Shown piece after piece: positions 25,143 through 33,275 of a DNA stretch of 64,000 bases. The DNA is taken from the NCBI RefSeq assembly GCF_036346295.1, contig NZ_CP107819.1, positions 992,001 through 1,056,000 of the forward strand, written 5' to 3'. This DNA comes from Streptomyces sp. NBC_00536 (GTDB lineage: Bacteria; Actinomycetota; Actinomycetes; Streptomycetales; Streptomycetaceae). Position 1 is the stretch's first letter. Each line of letters begins with the position of its first letter. The notes beneath the pieces were generated by a model. The model saw only the letters and a program-made list of their open reading frames with translations, made no database searches and had not been told where the DNA came from. The position numbers were made by a program, and so were the translations under genes.

Positions 25143-26081
25143 ATGATGGTCCCCGCCGTTCTCCTGCTGCTCGGCGCCCTGATCTCCCTGCTCGCCCCCC
25201 GGCTGCTGGCCCGCGCCGAGTGGCCCGAGCGCGAGCCCGTGGTGGCCCTGTGGGTGTGGCAGTGCGTGGTGGCCGCGGTGCTCCTGTGCTTCGCGCTGTC
25301 GATGCTGCTGAGCGCGGCCGCCGCCTGGCTCGCGGTGCGCGGGCCGCTCTTCGCCTCCGCACCGCGCGGGGTGGTCGACGCGTACGGGCTGGGGGCGGGC
25401 GGTGGCCGCTGGGCCGCCGGGACCGCGCTGGTGCTCGCGGGCGGCGGGCTGTGGACCGGGGCGATGCTGGCCGCGGAGGTGCTGCGGGCGCGCTCGCGCA
25501 GGCGCGCCGAGCGGGCCGACATCCTGGTGCGGGCTCCGCTGCTGCCCGGGGAGGAGCCCGACAGCGGGCGCCTGGTCGTCCTGGAGGGGCGGCGGCCCGA
25601 CGCCTGGTGGCTGGCGGGCACCGCGCCCCAGCTGGTCGTGACGACGGGTGCGCTCGGGCGGCTCAAGGGGCAGCAGCTGGACGCCGTACTCGCGCACGAG
25701 CAGGGGCACGCGGCGGCCCGGCACGACTGGCTGCTGCACTGCTCGCGGGCGCTGTCGGGGGCGTTCGGCCAGGTCCCGGTGTTCGCCGCGTTCGAGGCGG
25801 AGATGCACCGGCTGGTCGAGCTGGCCGCCGACGACGTGGCCTCGCGGCGGTACGGGCGCCTCACCGTGGCGCTGGCGCTGGTCGGGCTGAACGAGGACCG
25901 CGGGGTGTTCGGGCCCGGCCCGGCCCCGGACGGCCACGTCCCCCAGCGGGTCCGCCGACTGCTGGCGGCCACGCCCCGGCTCTCCGCCGTACGACGGCTG
26001 CGGCTGACCGCGCTGGCGGCGCTCGTGCCGGTGGTTCCGGTGCTGGTGGCGTTCGTACCCGGGCTCAGCACCCTCACGTAG
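25143..26081 (+). CDS. M56 family metallopeptidase
   Basis: 312-aa membrane zinc peptidase. Hydrophobic helices lie at about residues 3-20, 34-58, 85-110 and 290-308; the cytoplasmic zinc site is VLAHEQGHAAARHDW (HExxH) near residue 186, with ELAADDVASRRYG supplying the third ligand. Relatives (BlaR1/MecR1-like without the sensor) cleave regulators or membrane proteins. It follows DUF5134 by 96 bases but has its own -10 and probably a leaderless message. No BlaI repressor is adjacent. Confidence 0.88.
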   Translation: MMVPAVLLLLGALISLLAPRLLARAEWPEREPVVALWVWQCVVAAVLLCFALSMLLSAAAAWLAVRGPLFASAPRGVVDAYGLGAGGGRWAAGTALVLAGGGLWTGAMLAAEVLRARSRRRAERADILVRAPLLPGEEPDSGRLVVLEGRRPDAWWLAGTAPQLVVTTGALGRLKGQQLDAVLAHEQGHAAARHDWLLHCSRALSGAFGQVPVFAAFEAEMHRLVELAADDVASRRYGRLTVALALVGLNEDRGVFGPGPAPDGHVPQRVRRLLAATPRLSAVRRLRLTALAALVPVVPVLVAFVPGLSTLT

Positions 26082-26178
26082 CCCCACGTGGCGCTGCGCC
26101 GGCATCCGGCCGGGAACGGCCGACGGTGGGCGATCCCCCGCGTCGCCCACCGCCAGTCGGCCCGTGCGCTGAGTATAT

Positions 26179-26191
26179 TGGCTCTGAGCCA
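26179..26191. promoter_or_regulatory. TetR operator candidate TGGCTC-T-GAGCCA
   Basis: A perfect 13-bp palindrome 19 bases upstream of the TetR start codon, next to TATATT that could be its -10. Probably an autoregulatory site. Confidence 0.6.
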
Positions 26192-26209
26192 GTCAACGCA
26201 GGAGTAAGC

Positions 26210-26851
26210 ATGGTCCCGCGCAGCGCATCGGTCAATGAAGAATTGCGCAGGCGTTCCCGGGAGAGGCTGCTCCAGGCCACCGTCGAACTCGTCGGCGAAC
26301 GCGGTTACGAGGCCACGACCCTCGGGGACATCGCGGACCGGGCGGGCACGGCGCGCGGCCTGGTGTCGTACTACTTCCCGGGCAAGCGCCAGCTGTTGCA
26401 GTCGGCGGTGCACCGCCTCATGTACCGCACCCTGCGCGCGGCGCTGGAGCGCGAGCCGCGGCCCACGGGAGCGGAGGCGGGGCGGGAGCTGCTGGCCCGG
26501 GCGATCGACGCGATCCTCGGGCTGGCACAGGAGCAGCCGCTGCTGATGCGGACGCACATGGCGGGCATCCTCTCGAACGAGGGGTTCGTCCAGTGCCCGG
26601 AGCAGCGGCGGCTGGCGGAGCTGCTGCGCGAGACGGTGGCCCGGCACGGCGCGGGCGATCCGGACGTGGACCCCGAGCGGGACTATCCGCTGCTGCGGGC
26701 CCTGCTGATGGGAGCGGTGTTCGCCGTCCTGCTGCCGGGGGCGCCGATGGCGGCGGCGCGGTTGCGGGCGGAGCTGTTCCAGCGGTACGGGCTGGACTGG
26801 GAGATGGGGGTCCCGCCGGACGGCGGGCCGCCCGACGGAACGTTCCTCTAG
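26210..26851 (+). CDS. TetR/AcrR family transcriptional regulator
   Basis: 213-aa repressor. HTH at residues 10-60: RERLLQATVELVGERGYEAT, TLGDIADRAGTARGLVSYYF, PGKRQLL. The C-terminal ligand domain is unassigned. ATG 26210 has a GCAGGAG site. A palindrome overlaps its promoter. The neighbours, an M56 peptidase upstream and an LVIVD-repeat gene downstream on the other strand, give no clear target. Confidence 0.93.
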   Translation: MVPRSASVNEELRRRSRERLLQATVELVGERGYEATTLGDIADRAGTARGLVSYYFPGKRQLLQSAVHRLMYRTLRAALEREPRPTGAEAGRELLARAIDAILGLAQEQPLLMRTHMAGILSNEGFVQCPEQRRLAELLRETVARHGAGDPDVDPERDYPLLRALLMGAVFAVLLPGAPMAAARLRAELFQRYGLDWEMGVPPDGGPPDGTFL

Positions 26852-26884
26852 ATCCGGCGCCCAGGCCTTCCGGTGTTCCGGTGC

Positions 26885-28405
26885 TCAGTGGTAGTCGGGC
26901 TGCGACTGGACGTTCAGCCGGTCCGTCCAGACCCACTTGGCGCTCTCGGTGCGCCAGTCGTCCAGGCGCAGCACGTCGAGGCCCTTGGTGATGTCGTTCG
27001 AATAGATGTGCCCGTTGTAGTAGTACGCCGACCAGGACCCGCCGAGGGTCAGCGCGTCGGTGCTGAGCGGGCCGCGCTCGAAGTAGGCGATCTCCTTCGG
27101 CCGGGCCGAGTCGGTGAAGTCCCAGACGGAGACGCCGCCTTGGTACCAGGCCTGCACCATGATGTCGCGGCCGCCGCCGACGGGGACCAGTGAGCCGTTG
27201 TGGGCGACGCAGTTCTCGGTGTCGGCCTGGTGGCGGGGGATCTTGTAGTAGCCGCGGAAGACGAGCTTGCGCTGGTCCCCGCGCCCGGTGATGTCGTAGA
27301 TGCCGTCGGCGCCGCGGTTCGGGCCGGTGGCCTCGTTGCAGGTGGCGCCGCCACCGCCGCCCAGCTCGTCGGTGAACACCACCTTGTCCGCGCGCTCGTT
27401 GAAGGTCGCCGAGTGCCAGAAGGAGAAGTTCACGTTGTCCTGCACCCGGTCGATCACGCGCGGCCGCTCGGGCTCGCTGATGTCGAAGAGGATGCCGTCA
27501 CCCATGCAGGCGCCCGCCGCGAGGTCCTTCGAGGGCAGCACGGTGATGTCGTGGCAGCCGGTGGTCTTGGAGACCCCGGGATTGGTGGGCGCGCCCGGGT
27601 TGCCGCCGTCGGGGAAGAGCACCGGGAAGCCGACGACCGCCGACTGCCGGGGGTCCTTCTTCGGCACCTTGACCACGGAGATGCCGTCGTGCGGCGGCTG
27701 ACAGTCCGGGAAGGCCTCGCTCGGCGAGTACGAGGACACGTAGAGGTAGATGTCCCCGCGCTTGCCCGGCACCAGGGTGTGGGTGTGCGAACCGCAGGCC
27801 GTTTCCACGGACTTGATGTATTTGGGGTTCTTCTTGTCGCGGATGTCGAAGATCTTGATGCCTTCCCACGACGACTTCTCGGTCGCCGGCTGCGAGACGC
27901 TGTTGCAGGAGTCGTCGCTGCGCGAGGAGTCGGTGGAGAGGAAGAGGAGGTCCCCGGAGACGGAGACGTCGTTCTGGCCGCCGGGGCAGAGCACCGTGGT
28001 GACGGTCTTGGGGGCGTTCGGGTCGCCGATGTCGTAAATGGTGAAGCCGTCGTAGTTGCCCGCGTAGGCGTACCGGCCCTGGAAGGCGATGTCGGTGTTG
28101 ATCCTGGCGGGGTTGGCGCTCGGGATGTTGGCCAGGGGGGTGATGTTGCGGCTGTGCACGATCTCGTCACGGCCGGGGATCTCGGCGGAGACGGTTCCGG
28201 TGGCCGGGGCGCCCGCGGCGCTCCGGCCGGGGCTCAACGGGGTCAGGTCCCCCGGGTCGGGTGTGGCGGAGGCGGGTGCGGCGACGGCGAGGAGCGCCAC
28301 GAGGAGTCCTGCCGACGCGGAGGCCGCGGCCGCGGTCAGGGTCCGGGGGCGCGCTCTGGTGCCGCGCGCCGGGGCGGATGGGGCCAGTGGGGCTGACGAG
28401 GTCAA
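26885..28405 (-). CDS. Secreted LVIVD-repeat (beta-propeller) protein
   Basis: 506 aa. The signal peptide (Arg-rich n-region, LLVALLAVAAPASATP with cleavage after ASA near residue 48) sends it out of the cell. The mature part repeats the LVIVD-type pattern, GRYAYAGNYDGFTIYDIGDP, WEGIKIFDIRDKKNPKYI, DGILFDISEPERPRVIDRV, GGVSVWDFTDSARPKEIAYF, forming a propeller; three conserved His-containing blades (HTHTLVPG, CHDITVL, FWHSATF) may bind metal. TTG 28405 is preceded by GGGAGG. It is divergent from a DUF305 lipoprotein, a recurrent pairing in Streptomyces; the role is unknown, perhaps metal handling. Confidence 0.85.
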   Translation of the reverse strand: MTSSAPLAPSAPARGTRARPRTLTAAAASASAGLLVALLAVAAPASATPDPGDLTPLSPGRSAAGAPATGTVSAEIPGRDEIVHSRNITPLANIPSANPARINTDIAFQGRYAYAGNYDGFTIYDIGDPNAPKTVTTVLCPGGQNDVSVSGDLLFLSTDSSRSDDSCNSVSQPATEKSSWEGIKIFDIRDKKNPKYIKSVETACGSHTHTLVPGKRGDIYLYVSSYSPSEAFPDCQPPHDGISVVKVPKKDPRQSAVVGFPVLFPDGGNPGAPTNPGVSKTTGCHDITVLPSKDLAAGACMGDGILFDISEPERPRVIDRVQDNVNFSFWHSATFNERADKVVFTDELGGGGGATCNEATGPNRGADGIYDITGRGDQRKLVFRGYYKIPRHQADTENCVAHNGSLVPVGGGRDIMVQAWYQGGVSVWDFTDSARPKEIAYFERGPLSTDALTLGGSWSAYYYNGHIYSNDITKGLDVLRLDDWRTESAKWVWTDRLNVQSQPDYH

Positions 28406-28474
28406 TGTGTCCTCCCTTGGGGGCGTTCCGGGCCCTCTCGGCGGGAACGGAACCAGTACCCCCGACTCCGGCAG

Positions 28475-28480
28475 TATGTT
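28475..28480 (+). promoter_or_regulatory. -10 element TATGTT before the DUF305 gene
   Basis: TATGTT ends six bases before the ATG at 28487, predicting a leaderless transcript; no SD is present. Confidence 0.4.
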
Positions 28481-28486
28481 CTTTGC

Positions 28487-29239
28487 ATGGCCATGACAAC
28501 AGACCGCATCACGGCGGTGCGCCGGACGGCATGCGTGCTCCGCCGGTGCGCCGGGGCGGCACTGGCCGCCGTGTTCGTCCTCAGTCTCACCGGCTGCGAG
28601 GTCGGCGGGGACGACGACGGCTCCGCCGCCGGACCCGTGGTGATCGCCCCGGGACGGCCGGGCGAGCAGTCCCGCACCCTCTCCCCCGGCCAGGCGGCCC
28701 GGGAACGGCCCGACGACGGTCCGAACGCCGCCGACCGGAGCTACGTACGACGCATGACCGAGCACCACCGGCAGGCCCTGACCATGAGCGCGCTGGCCCC
28801 GCAGCGGGCTTCCGCGGAACCCGTCAAACGGCTCGCGGAGCGGATCGCCGCCGCGCAGCGGCCTGAGATCGCGGTGATGGAAAGCTGGCTGGCCAAGCAC
28901 CCGGACCCCGCCGCGACGGCCGGGGCGACCGGTGGTCCGGCCGGCGGTCCGGCCGGCGGTCCGGCCGGCGGTCCGGCCGGCGGTCCGGCCCCCCACGACC
29001 ACGGCGCGGCGCCCATGCCCGGGATGGCCACCGAGCAGCAGCTCAAGGAGCTGGCGGAGGCGACGGGGGCGGACTTCGACCGGCTCTTCCTGCGCCTGAT
29101 GATCGCCCACCACGAAGGGGCCGTGACGATGGCGGGCGAGGCCCTCGCCGGTGGGAACAACGGGGCGGTGGAGGAAATGGCGAACGAGGTGGTGGCCCAG
29201 CAGAGCGCCGAGGTCCGCCGGATGCGCGCGATGGGCTGA
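28487..29239 (+). CDS. DUF305 domain lipoprotein
   Basis: 250 aa. A Sec/lipobox signal ends FVLSLTGCEV, with Cys at about residue 37 for lipid attachment outside the membrane. The DUF305 (ferritin-like, His/Met-rich) domain has two MxxHH-type blocks: YVRRMTEHHRQALTMSALA near residue 87 and LFLRLMIAHHEGAVTMAGEA near 201, typical of metal, often copper, binding. The two halves are joined by a GGPA repeat. Divergent from the LVIVD protein, sharing an 80-base promoter region, so the two exported proteins probably act together. Confidence 0.9.
   Translation: MAMTTDRITAVRRTACVLRRCAGAALAAVFVLSLTGCEVGGDDDGSAAGPVVIAPGRPGEQSRTLSPGQAARERPDDGPNAADRSYVRRMTEHHRQALTMSALAPQRASAEPVKRLAERIAAAQRPEIAVMESWLAKHPDPAATAGATGGPAGGPAGGPAGGPAGGPAPHDHGAAPMPGMATEQQLKELAEATGADFDRLFLRLMIAHHEGAVTMAGEALAGGNNGAVEEMANEVVAQQSAEVRRMRAMG
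28934..28990 (+). repeat. 12-base tandem repeat encoding GGPA units
   Basis: GGTCCGGCCGGC is repeated about 4.75 times inside the DUF305 gene, giving five Gly-Gly-Pro-Ala units that form a flexible linker between the two His-rich halves. Confidence 0.9.
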
Positions 29240-29291
29240 CGGCCCGGCACGGCGGTGCGATGCTGGATCCCTCTGCGGAAGGAGACCCTCC

Positions 29292-30653
29292 GTGCTTCGT
29301 GTCGCCGTGGTCGGTTCGGGCCCGAGCGGGGTCTACGCCGCGCAGACCCTGGTCCAGCAGCGCGAGGTGCCGGGCGTGCGGGTCGACGTGCTCGACCGGC
29401 TGCCGTGCCCCTACGGACTCGTGCGCTACGGCGTGGCCCCCGACCACGAGAAGATCAAATCGCTCCAGGGCAGCCTGCGGACCGTGCTGGAGGACGAGCG
29501 GATCCGCTTCCTCGGGAACGTCGAGGTGGGCGGGGAGCGGCTGACCACCGGGCGGCTGCTGGAGCTGTACCACGCGGTGGTGTACTGCGTGGGCGCCGCC
29601 CGGGACCGGATGCTGGAGATCCCGGGCGAGGAGCTGGCCGGGGTGCACTCCGCGACCGCCTTCGTCTCCTGGTACAGCGCGCATCCGGACGCCGCCTCGG
29701 CGGGCTTCGGGCTCGCGGGGGTGCGGTCGGCGGTGGTGATCGGGGCGGGGAACGTCGCGGTGGACGTGACCCGGATCCTGGCCCGGGGCGTCGATGAACT
29801 ACGGCCCACGGACATGCCGGAACCGGCCCTCGGCGCACTGGCCGGCAGCGGGGTCCGCGAGGTGGCCATGGTGGCCCGGCGCGGCCCCTCGCAGGGCAAG
29901 TTCACCACCAAGGAGCTGCGCGAACTCGGCACCCTGCCCGGGGTGGACACCGCCGTGCACGCCGACGAACTGGCCCTGGACCCCGCGTACGCCGACCCGG
30001 GCGCCGCCGCCGCGCTGCCCGCCGTGAACCGGCGCAACGTCGAGGTGCTGCGGGACTGGACGGCGCACCGGCCGGAGGCCGGGGCCCGGCGGATCACCCT
30101 GCGGTTCTTCCTGCGGCCCGTGGAACTGCTCGGCGGGGCGGACGGGCAGGTGACGGGCGTGCGCTTCGAACGGACCGTCCCGGACGGGCGCGGCGGGGTG
30201 TCGGGAACGGGGACGTACGAGGACGTCGACGCCCAGCTGGTGCTGCGGTCGGTCGGCTACCAGGGCGTGCCGCTGCCCGGGCTGCCCTTCGACCCGGCGC
30301 GCGGTACGGTCCCGCACGCGGCGGGCCGGGTGCTGCGCGACGGCCGGGCCTCGGTCGGCGAATACGTGGCGGGCTGGATCAAGCGCGGCCCGACCGGGGT
30401 GATCGGCACCAACCGCCCCTGCGCGAAGGAGAGCGCGTCCTCACTGCTCCAGGACGCGGGCGCACTGGCCCGCCGCGAGCTGCCCGGGGACCCCCTGGAC
30501 GCCCTGCGCGCGGCGGGCCTGAACCCGGTGCTGTGGCCGGGCTGGCTGGCGATCGAGGCGGCGGAGTCCGCCCTGGGGCGCACCCTGGGCCGCCGCTCGG
30601 TGAAGATCCCGGACTGGCCGGGCCTCCTCGCGGCGGCGGCCACGGCGGACTAG
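29292..30653 (+). CDS. FprA-type ferredoxin/adrenodoxin NADP reductase
   Basis: 453-aa flavoprotein very like mycobacterial FprA. FAD motif VAVVGSGPSGVYAAQTL at the N terminus, PYGLVRYGVAPDHEKIKS near residue 40, NADP motif VVIGAGNVAVDVTRIL near 150, RRGPSQGKFTTKELREL near 200, and the end block EYVAGWIKRGPTGVIGTN. It moves electrons from NADPH to ferredoxin, which would feed P450s and other oxygenases. GTG 29292 is preceded by AAGGAG. The TAG stop codon is part of a 70-bp inverted-repeat element, so the end of the gene may have been changed by its insertion. Confidence 0.93.
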   Translation: MLRVAVVGSGPSGVYAAQTLVQQREVPGVRVDVLDRLPCPYGLVRYGVAPDHEKIKSLQGSLRTVLEDERIRFLGNVEVGGERLTTGRLLELYHAVVYCVGAARDRMLEIPGEELAGVHSATAFVSWYSAHPDAASAGFGLAGVRSAVVIGAGNVAVDVTRILARGVDELRPTDMPEPALGALAGSGVREVAMVARRGPSQGKFTTKELRELGTLPGVDTAVHADELALDPAYADPGAAAALPAVNRRNVEVLRDWTAHRPEAGARRITLRFFLRPVELLGGADGQVTGVRFERTVPDGRGGVSGTGTYEDVDAQLVLRSVGYQGVPLPGLPFDPARGTVPHAAGRVLRDGRASVGEYVAGWIKRGPTGVIGTNRPCAKESASSLLQDAGALARRELPGDPLDALRAAGLNPVLWPGWLAIEAAESALGRTLGRRSVKIPDWPGLLAAAATAD

Positions 30654-30719
30654 GGGGTGTCTGGTGGATCTCCGCGGCGTCGCGACGTCCGGCACGGAGA
30701 TCCACCAGACACCCCCTAG
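30650..30719. mobile_element. MITE-like 70-bp element with 25-bp terminal inverted repeats
   Basis: Left arm 30650-30674 and right arm 30695-30719 are perfect inverted repeats beginning CTAGGGGGTGTCTGGTGG; the 20-base centre holds CGTCGCGACG. TA at each end, with GGGGGTGTCTGG inside, looks like a target duplication of an IS630/Tc1-type element, which would leave a 66-bp MITE flanked by TA. It would also act as a two-way terminator between the reductase and methyltransferase genes, which converge. It supplies the stop codon of the reductase gene. Confidence 0.6.
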
Positions 30720-30746
30720 GGGGCGCTCGGGCGCGCTAGGGCGGGC

Positions 30747-31484
30747 TCACGCCTTGCGGAACAGGCCGGCCCAGAGGAAGGGTTCGCCGAAGCGCGGGGA
30801 CTCGGGCGGTTCGTCGTTCATCCGCCGCAGTTCGACCTCCGTGAGGTCGGCGAAGACCGCGCGGAGTGACTCCGCGGTGTAGGCGAGGCCGCCGTGGAGG
30901 CGGGCCTCGCGATAGAAGTCGGCGTCGGGGAGTTCGGAACCCATGCCCGCCTCACCGGCGGCGAAGCAGGTGAGCGAGAAATGGCCGCCGGGGGCCAACG
31001 ACCGTTCCAGCAGGGCGAGGTAGCTGATCCGGCGGTGCGGCGGCAGGTGGTGGAAGCAGCCGGAGTCGAGGATCAGGTCGTAGGGGCCGCTCCAGGCGGC
31101 CGCCGCGACCGGGTCGAAGTTGTCGCCGTGGTGGAAGCGGACGTCCAGGCCGGCCTCCGCCGCGCGTTCCCCGGCCCAGGCGAGGGCCGCCGGGGAGAGG
31201 TCGACCGCGTCCACCTCGAAGCCGAGCGAGGCGAGGTGCAGGGCGTTGCGCCCCGGCCCGCAGCCGAGTTCGAGCGCGCGGCCGGGTGCGATCAGGCCGC
31301 GGTCGAGGGCCGAGGCGAGGTGCTCGTCCGGTTTCGCCACGAAGAACGGCACGGACTTGGTCCGGTCCGCGTAGAACCCGTCCCACCAGTCGCCCGCGTC
31401 CGCCGTCCAGCGGTCGGATTCGGGCGCGAACAGGCCGTCCATGAGCTGGAGTACGTCGTCGATGGTGCGGATGTGCCGGTCCAT
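30747..31484 (-). CDS. Class I SAM-dependent methyltransferase
   Basis: 245 aa. SAM motif I is ALELGCGPGRNALHLASLGF near residue 70, followed by VDAVDLSPAALAWA (motif II) and YDLILDSGCFHHLPPHRRIS (motif IV region). The FHHLPPHRR phrase is like thiopurine/tellurite-type TehB-TPMT methyltransferases, so the acceptor may be a small toxic molecule. ATG 31484 follows GGAAAGGGGGGACCGG. It is monocistronic; a 265-base gap separates it from the TetR gene upstream and holds only a GGGGGG/CCCCCC hairpin near 31591-31608. Confidence 0.88.
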   Translation of the reverse strand: MDRHIRTIDDVLQLMDGLFAPESDRWTADAGDWWDGFYADRTKSVPFFVAKPDEHLASALDRGLIAPGRALELGCGPGRNALHLASLGFEVDAVDLSPAALAWAGERAAEAGLDVRFHHGDNFDPVAAAAWSGPYDLILDSGCFHHLPPHRRISYLALLERSLAPGGHFSLTCFAAGEAGMGSELPDADFYREARLHGGLAYTAESLRAVFADLTEVELRRMNDEPPESPRFGEPFLWAGLFRKA

Positions 31485-31749
31485 CCGGTCCCCCCTTTCC
31501 GTCAGTTGAAACGGTAGGCCGGATCATGATGAAAGGCCAGGTCAGGCGGTGTGCGGCGAGGCGGTTGACGCCCTTCCGGCGAGCTGTCCCGGGGGGACCG
31601 GACCCCCCACCCCGGCCCTCGGGTGGAAGATCATCCCAGGGGTCGCCAGTGGCCGTCGCGGGGCCTTTGCGAGCGCCGCCCGGGCGGGTTTCCGGATCGA
31701 TTTCGCGCACCGGCCGATCGGCCGCTCCGGCCCCCCGCACCCACCTCCG

Positions 31750-32433
31750 CTACGTCGTCCGGGTGGAGGTCCAGCCCTGGCGGCGGAGGGCTTCGAAGCC
31801 GTTCAGGAGGAGGTCCAGGGCGAATGCGAACTCGAACTGGTCGTCGCAGCCTCCGCCGACCGTGGGGCCGCCGTCGTGTGCGGCCGTCGCGGCCAGTTCC
31901 GCGATGTGCGGATAGACGGCCGCCAGGGCGGGGTCCGGAGGGCCCGAGGAGGCCGAGGTGTCGAACAGTTCCTGGCTGAAGCCGAGCAGGCGGCTGCCCA
32001 TCGCGTGCATGACGTGGTGCGTGAGGTCGGCGGAGAGACCGCCGCCCCGGAAGGTCCCGGCCATCGAGTCCAGGTACGCCAGCACGGCCGGGGTGGGGCC
32101 GGACCGCGACTCGATGACCCGGGCCGCCCAGGGGTGGCGCAGCAGGACCCGCCGGGCCGAAAGGATCCGGTCGCGGACCACGCGCTGCCAGTCGGGGTCC
32201 GCGCCCGGCGGGTCGACCTCGCCGACGACGGCGTCGACCATGCCGTCGAGCAACTCCTCCTTGTTCGCGACGTGCTTGTAGAGGGCCATCGGTACGACGT
32301 CCAGCTCCTGCGCGAGCCTGCGCATGCTGAGCGCCTCGATGCCGATGGCGTCGGCGAGCGCGACGGCGGCGCGCAGGACGCGGTCCCTGTTCAGGGGGAT
32401 CCGTTGCGTGTGCGTGGCTTCCTGCCGGGTCAT
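31750..32433 (-). CDS. TetR/AcrR family regulator with TetR-type C-terminal domain
   Basis: 227 aa. HTH: RDRVLRAAVALADAIGIEAL then SMRRLAQELDVVPMALYKHV, the form found in tetracycline-repressor-class proteins (VxxxxLYxHV). The C-terminal domain has GFSQELFDTSASSG and ends LLNGFEALRRQGW, as in TetR_C regulators. The start is ATG 32433, since the HTH begins 18 residues later. Divergent from a DUF4386 membrane protein with two strong dyads between, so it almost certainly represses itself and that gene. Confidence 0.94.
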   Translation of the reverse strand: MTRQEATHTQRIPLNRDRVLRAAVALADAIGIEALSMRRLAQELDVVPMALYKHVANKEELLDGMVDAVVGEVDPPGADPDWQRVVRDRILSARRVLLRHPWAARVIESRSGPTPAVLAYLDSMAGTFRGGGLSADLTHHVMHAMGSRLLGFSQELFDTSASSGPPDPALAAVYPHIAELAATAAHDGGPTVGGGCDDQFEFAFALDLLLNGFEALRRQGWTSTRTT

Positions 32434-32481
32434 TCCGGTGCGGCCCCTTCCCTCTCGTTCGCTCTCGACAGCGTCCTCTCC

Positions 32482-32534
32482 TTGACGAGTGTACGCCGTA
32501 CGCCTATGGTCACTGCCAGGTGTACGGCGTACAC
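32482..32534 (+). promoter_or_regulatory. Promoter and paired TetR operators of the DUF4386 gene
   Basis: -35 TTGACG (32482-32487) and -10 TATGGT (32505-32510) are 17 bases apart. Operator 1, GTGTACGCCGTACGC (32489-32503), fills the spacer; operator 2, GTGTACGGCGTACAC (32520-32534), is a perfect dyad. Their centres are 31 bp apart, about three turns. Binding would block the promoter directly. Confidence 0.8.
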
Positions 32535-32561
32535 CTCCACCGAGCGAGGGGTAGCGAGAAG

Positions 32562-33275
32562 ATGAGTCCGGACCGGAGAACCGCGGTGGCCACCGGGTCG
32601 CTGTTCCTGCTGACCGAGGTCGCCGCGATAGCCGGGGCGGTGCTGTACCGCCCCCTGCTGGGCGCGGCGGACGGCCGGCTCGCGCAGGGCGCCGACACAC
32701 GGGCCCTGCTCGGGGTGCTGTGCGAGGTGGTGCTGGTGGTGGCGGTGGCCGGTACCGGGGCGGCGCTGTTCCCCGTCCTGCGGCGCCACAGCGAGGGGCT
32801 CGCGCTCGGGTACGCCTTCGGGCGGCTGCTGGAGGCGGCCGTCATCGCCCTCGGGATCGTCTCGGTCCTGGCGCTCGTCACCCTGCGGCGGGACGCGGGG
32901 GCGGCGGCCGGTGCGGGCGGCGCGGATGCCGCGCTGGTGGCCGTGCACGACTGGACGTTCCTGCTCGGACCCAACATCGCGCTCGGCCTGAACACGGTCC
33001 TGCTCGCCTACCTGGCGTACCGCGCACGGCTCGTGCCGCGCTTCATCGCCGTGCTCGGGCTGGTCGGCGGGCCGTTGATCTGCGCTTCGGCCGTCGCCGT
33101 GATGTTCGGGGCCTACGCGCAGCTCTCCGTGGCGGGGTCGGCCGCCGCGCTCCCGGTGTTCGCCTGGGAGCTGGGGCTGGCCGGGTGGCTGATCGTCAAG
33201 GGATTCCGGCCCGGCTCAGCCCTCGCGCCCCGGGCAGACGGCGAAGTGACTGATCCGGCAGGTGTCCGTCGGTGA
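32562..33275 (+). CDS. DUF4386 domain membrane protein
   Basis: 237-aa protein with about six transmembrane helices (for example ATGSLFLLTEVAAIAGAVLY, EVVLVVAVAGTGAALFPVLR, AVLGLVGGPLICASAVAVMF), the DUF4386 fold of unknown function. ATG 32562 begins MSPDRRTAVATG; an upstream ATG at 32520 lies in the operator and is excluded. It is the only gene driven by the TetR-controlled promoter, so it probably protects against or exports the TetR ligand. Its last 60 bases overlap the convergent DUF6083 gene. Confidence 0.85.
   Translation: MSPDRRTAVATGSLFLLTEVAAIAGAVLYRPLLGAADGRLAQGADTRALLGVLCEVVLVVAVAGTGAALFPVLRRHSEGLALGYAFGRLLEAAVIALGIVSVLALVTLRRDAGAAAGAGGADAALVAVHDWTFLLGPNIALGLNTVLLAYLAYRARLVPRFIAVLGLVGGPLICASAVAVMFGAYAQLSVAGSAAALPVFAWELGLAGWLIVKGFRPGSALAPRADGEVTDPAGVRR

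Noticed and set aside
23835..26150. 771-codon minus strand ORF across DUF5134 and M56 genes
   Set aside because: Antisense to two membrane-protein genes; Gly/Arg/His-rich without motifs.
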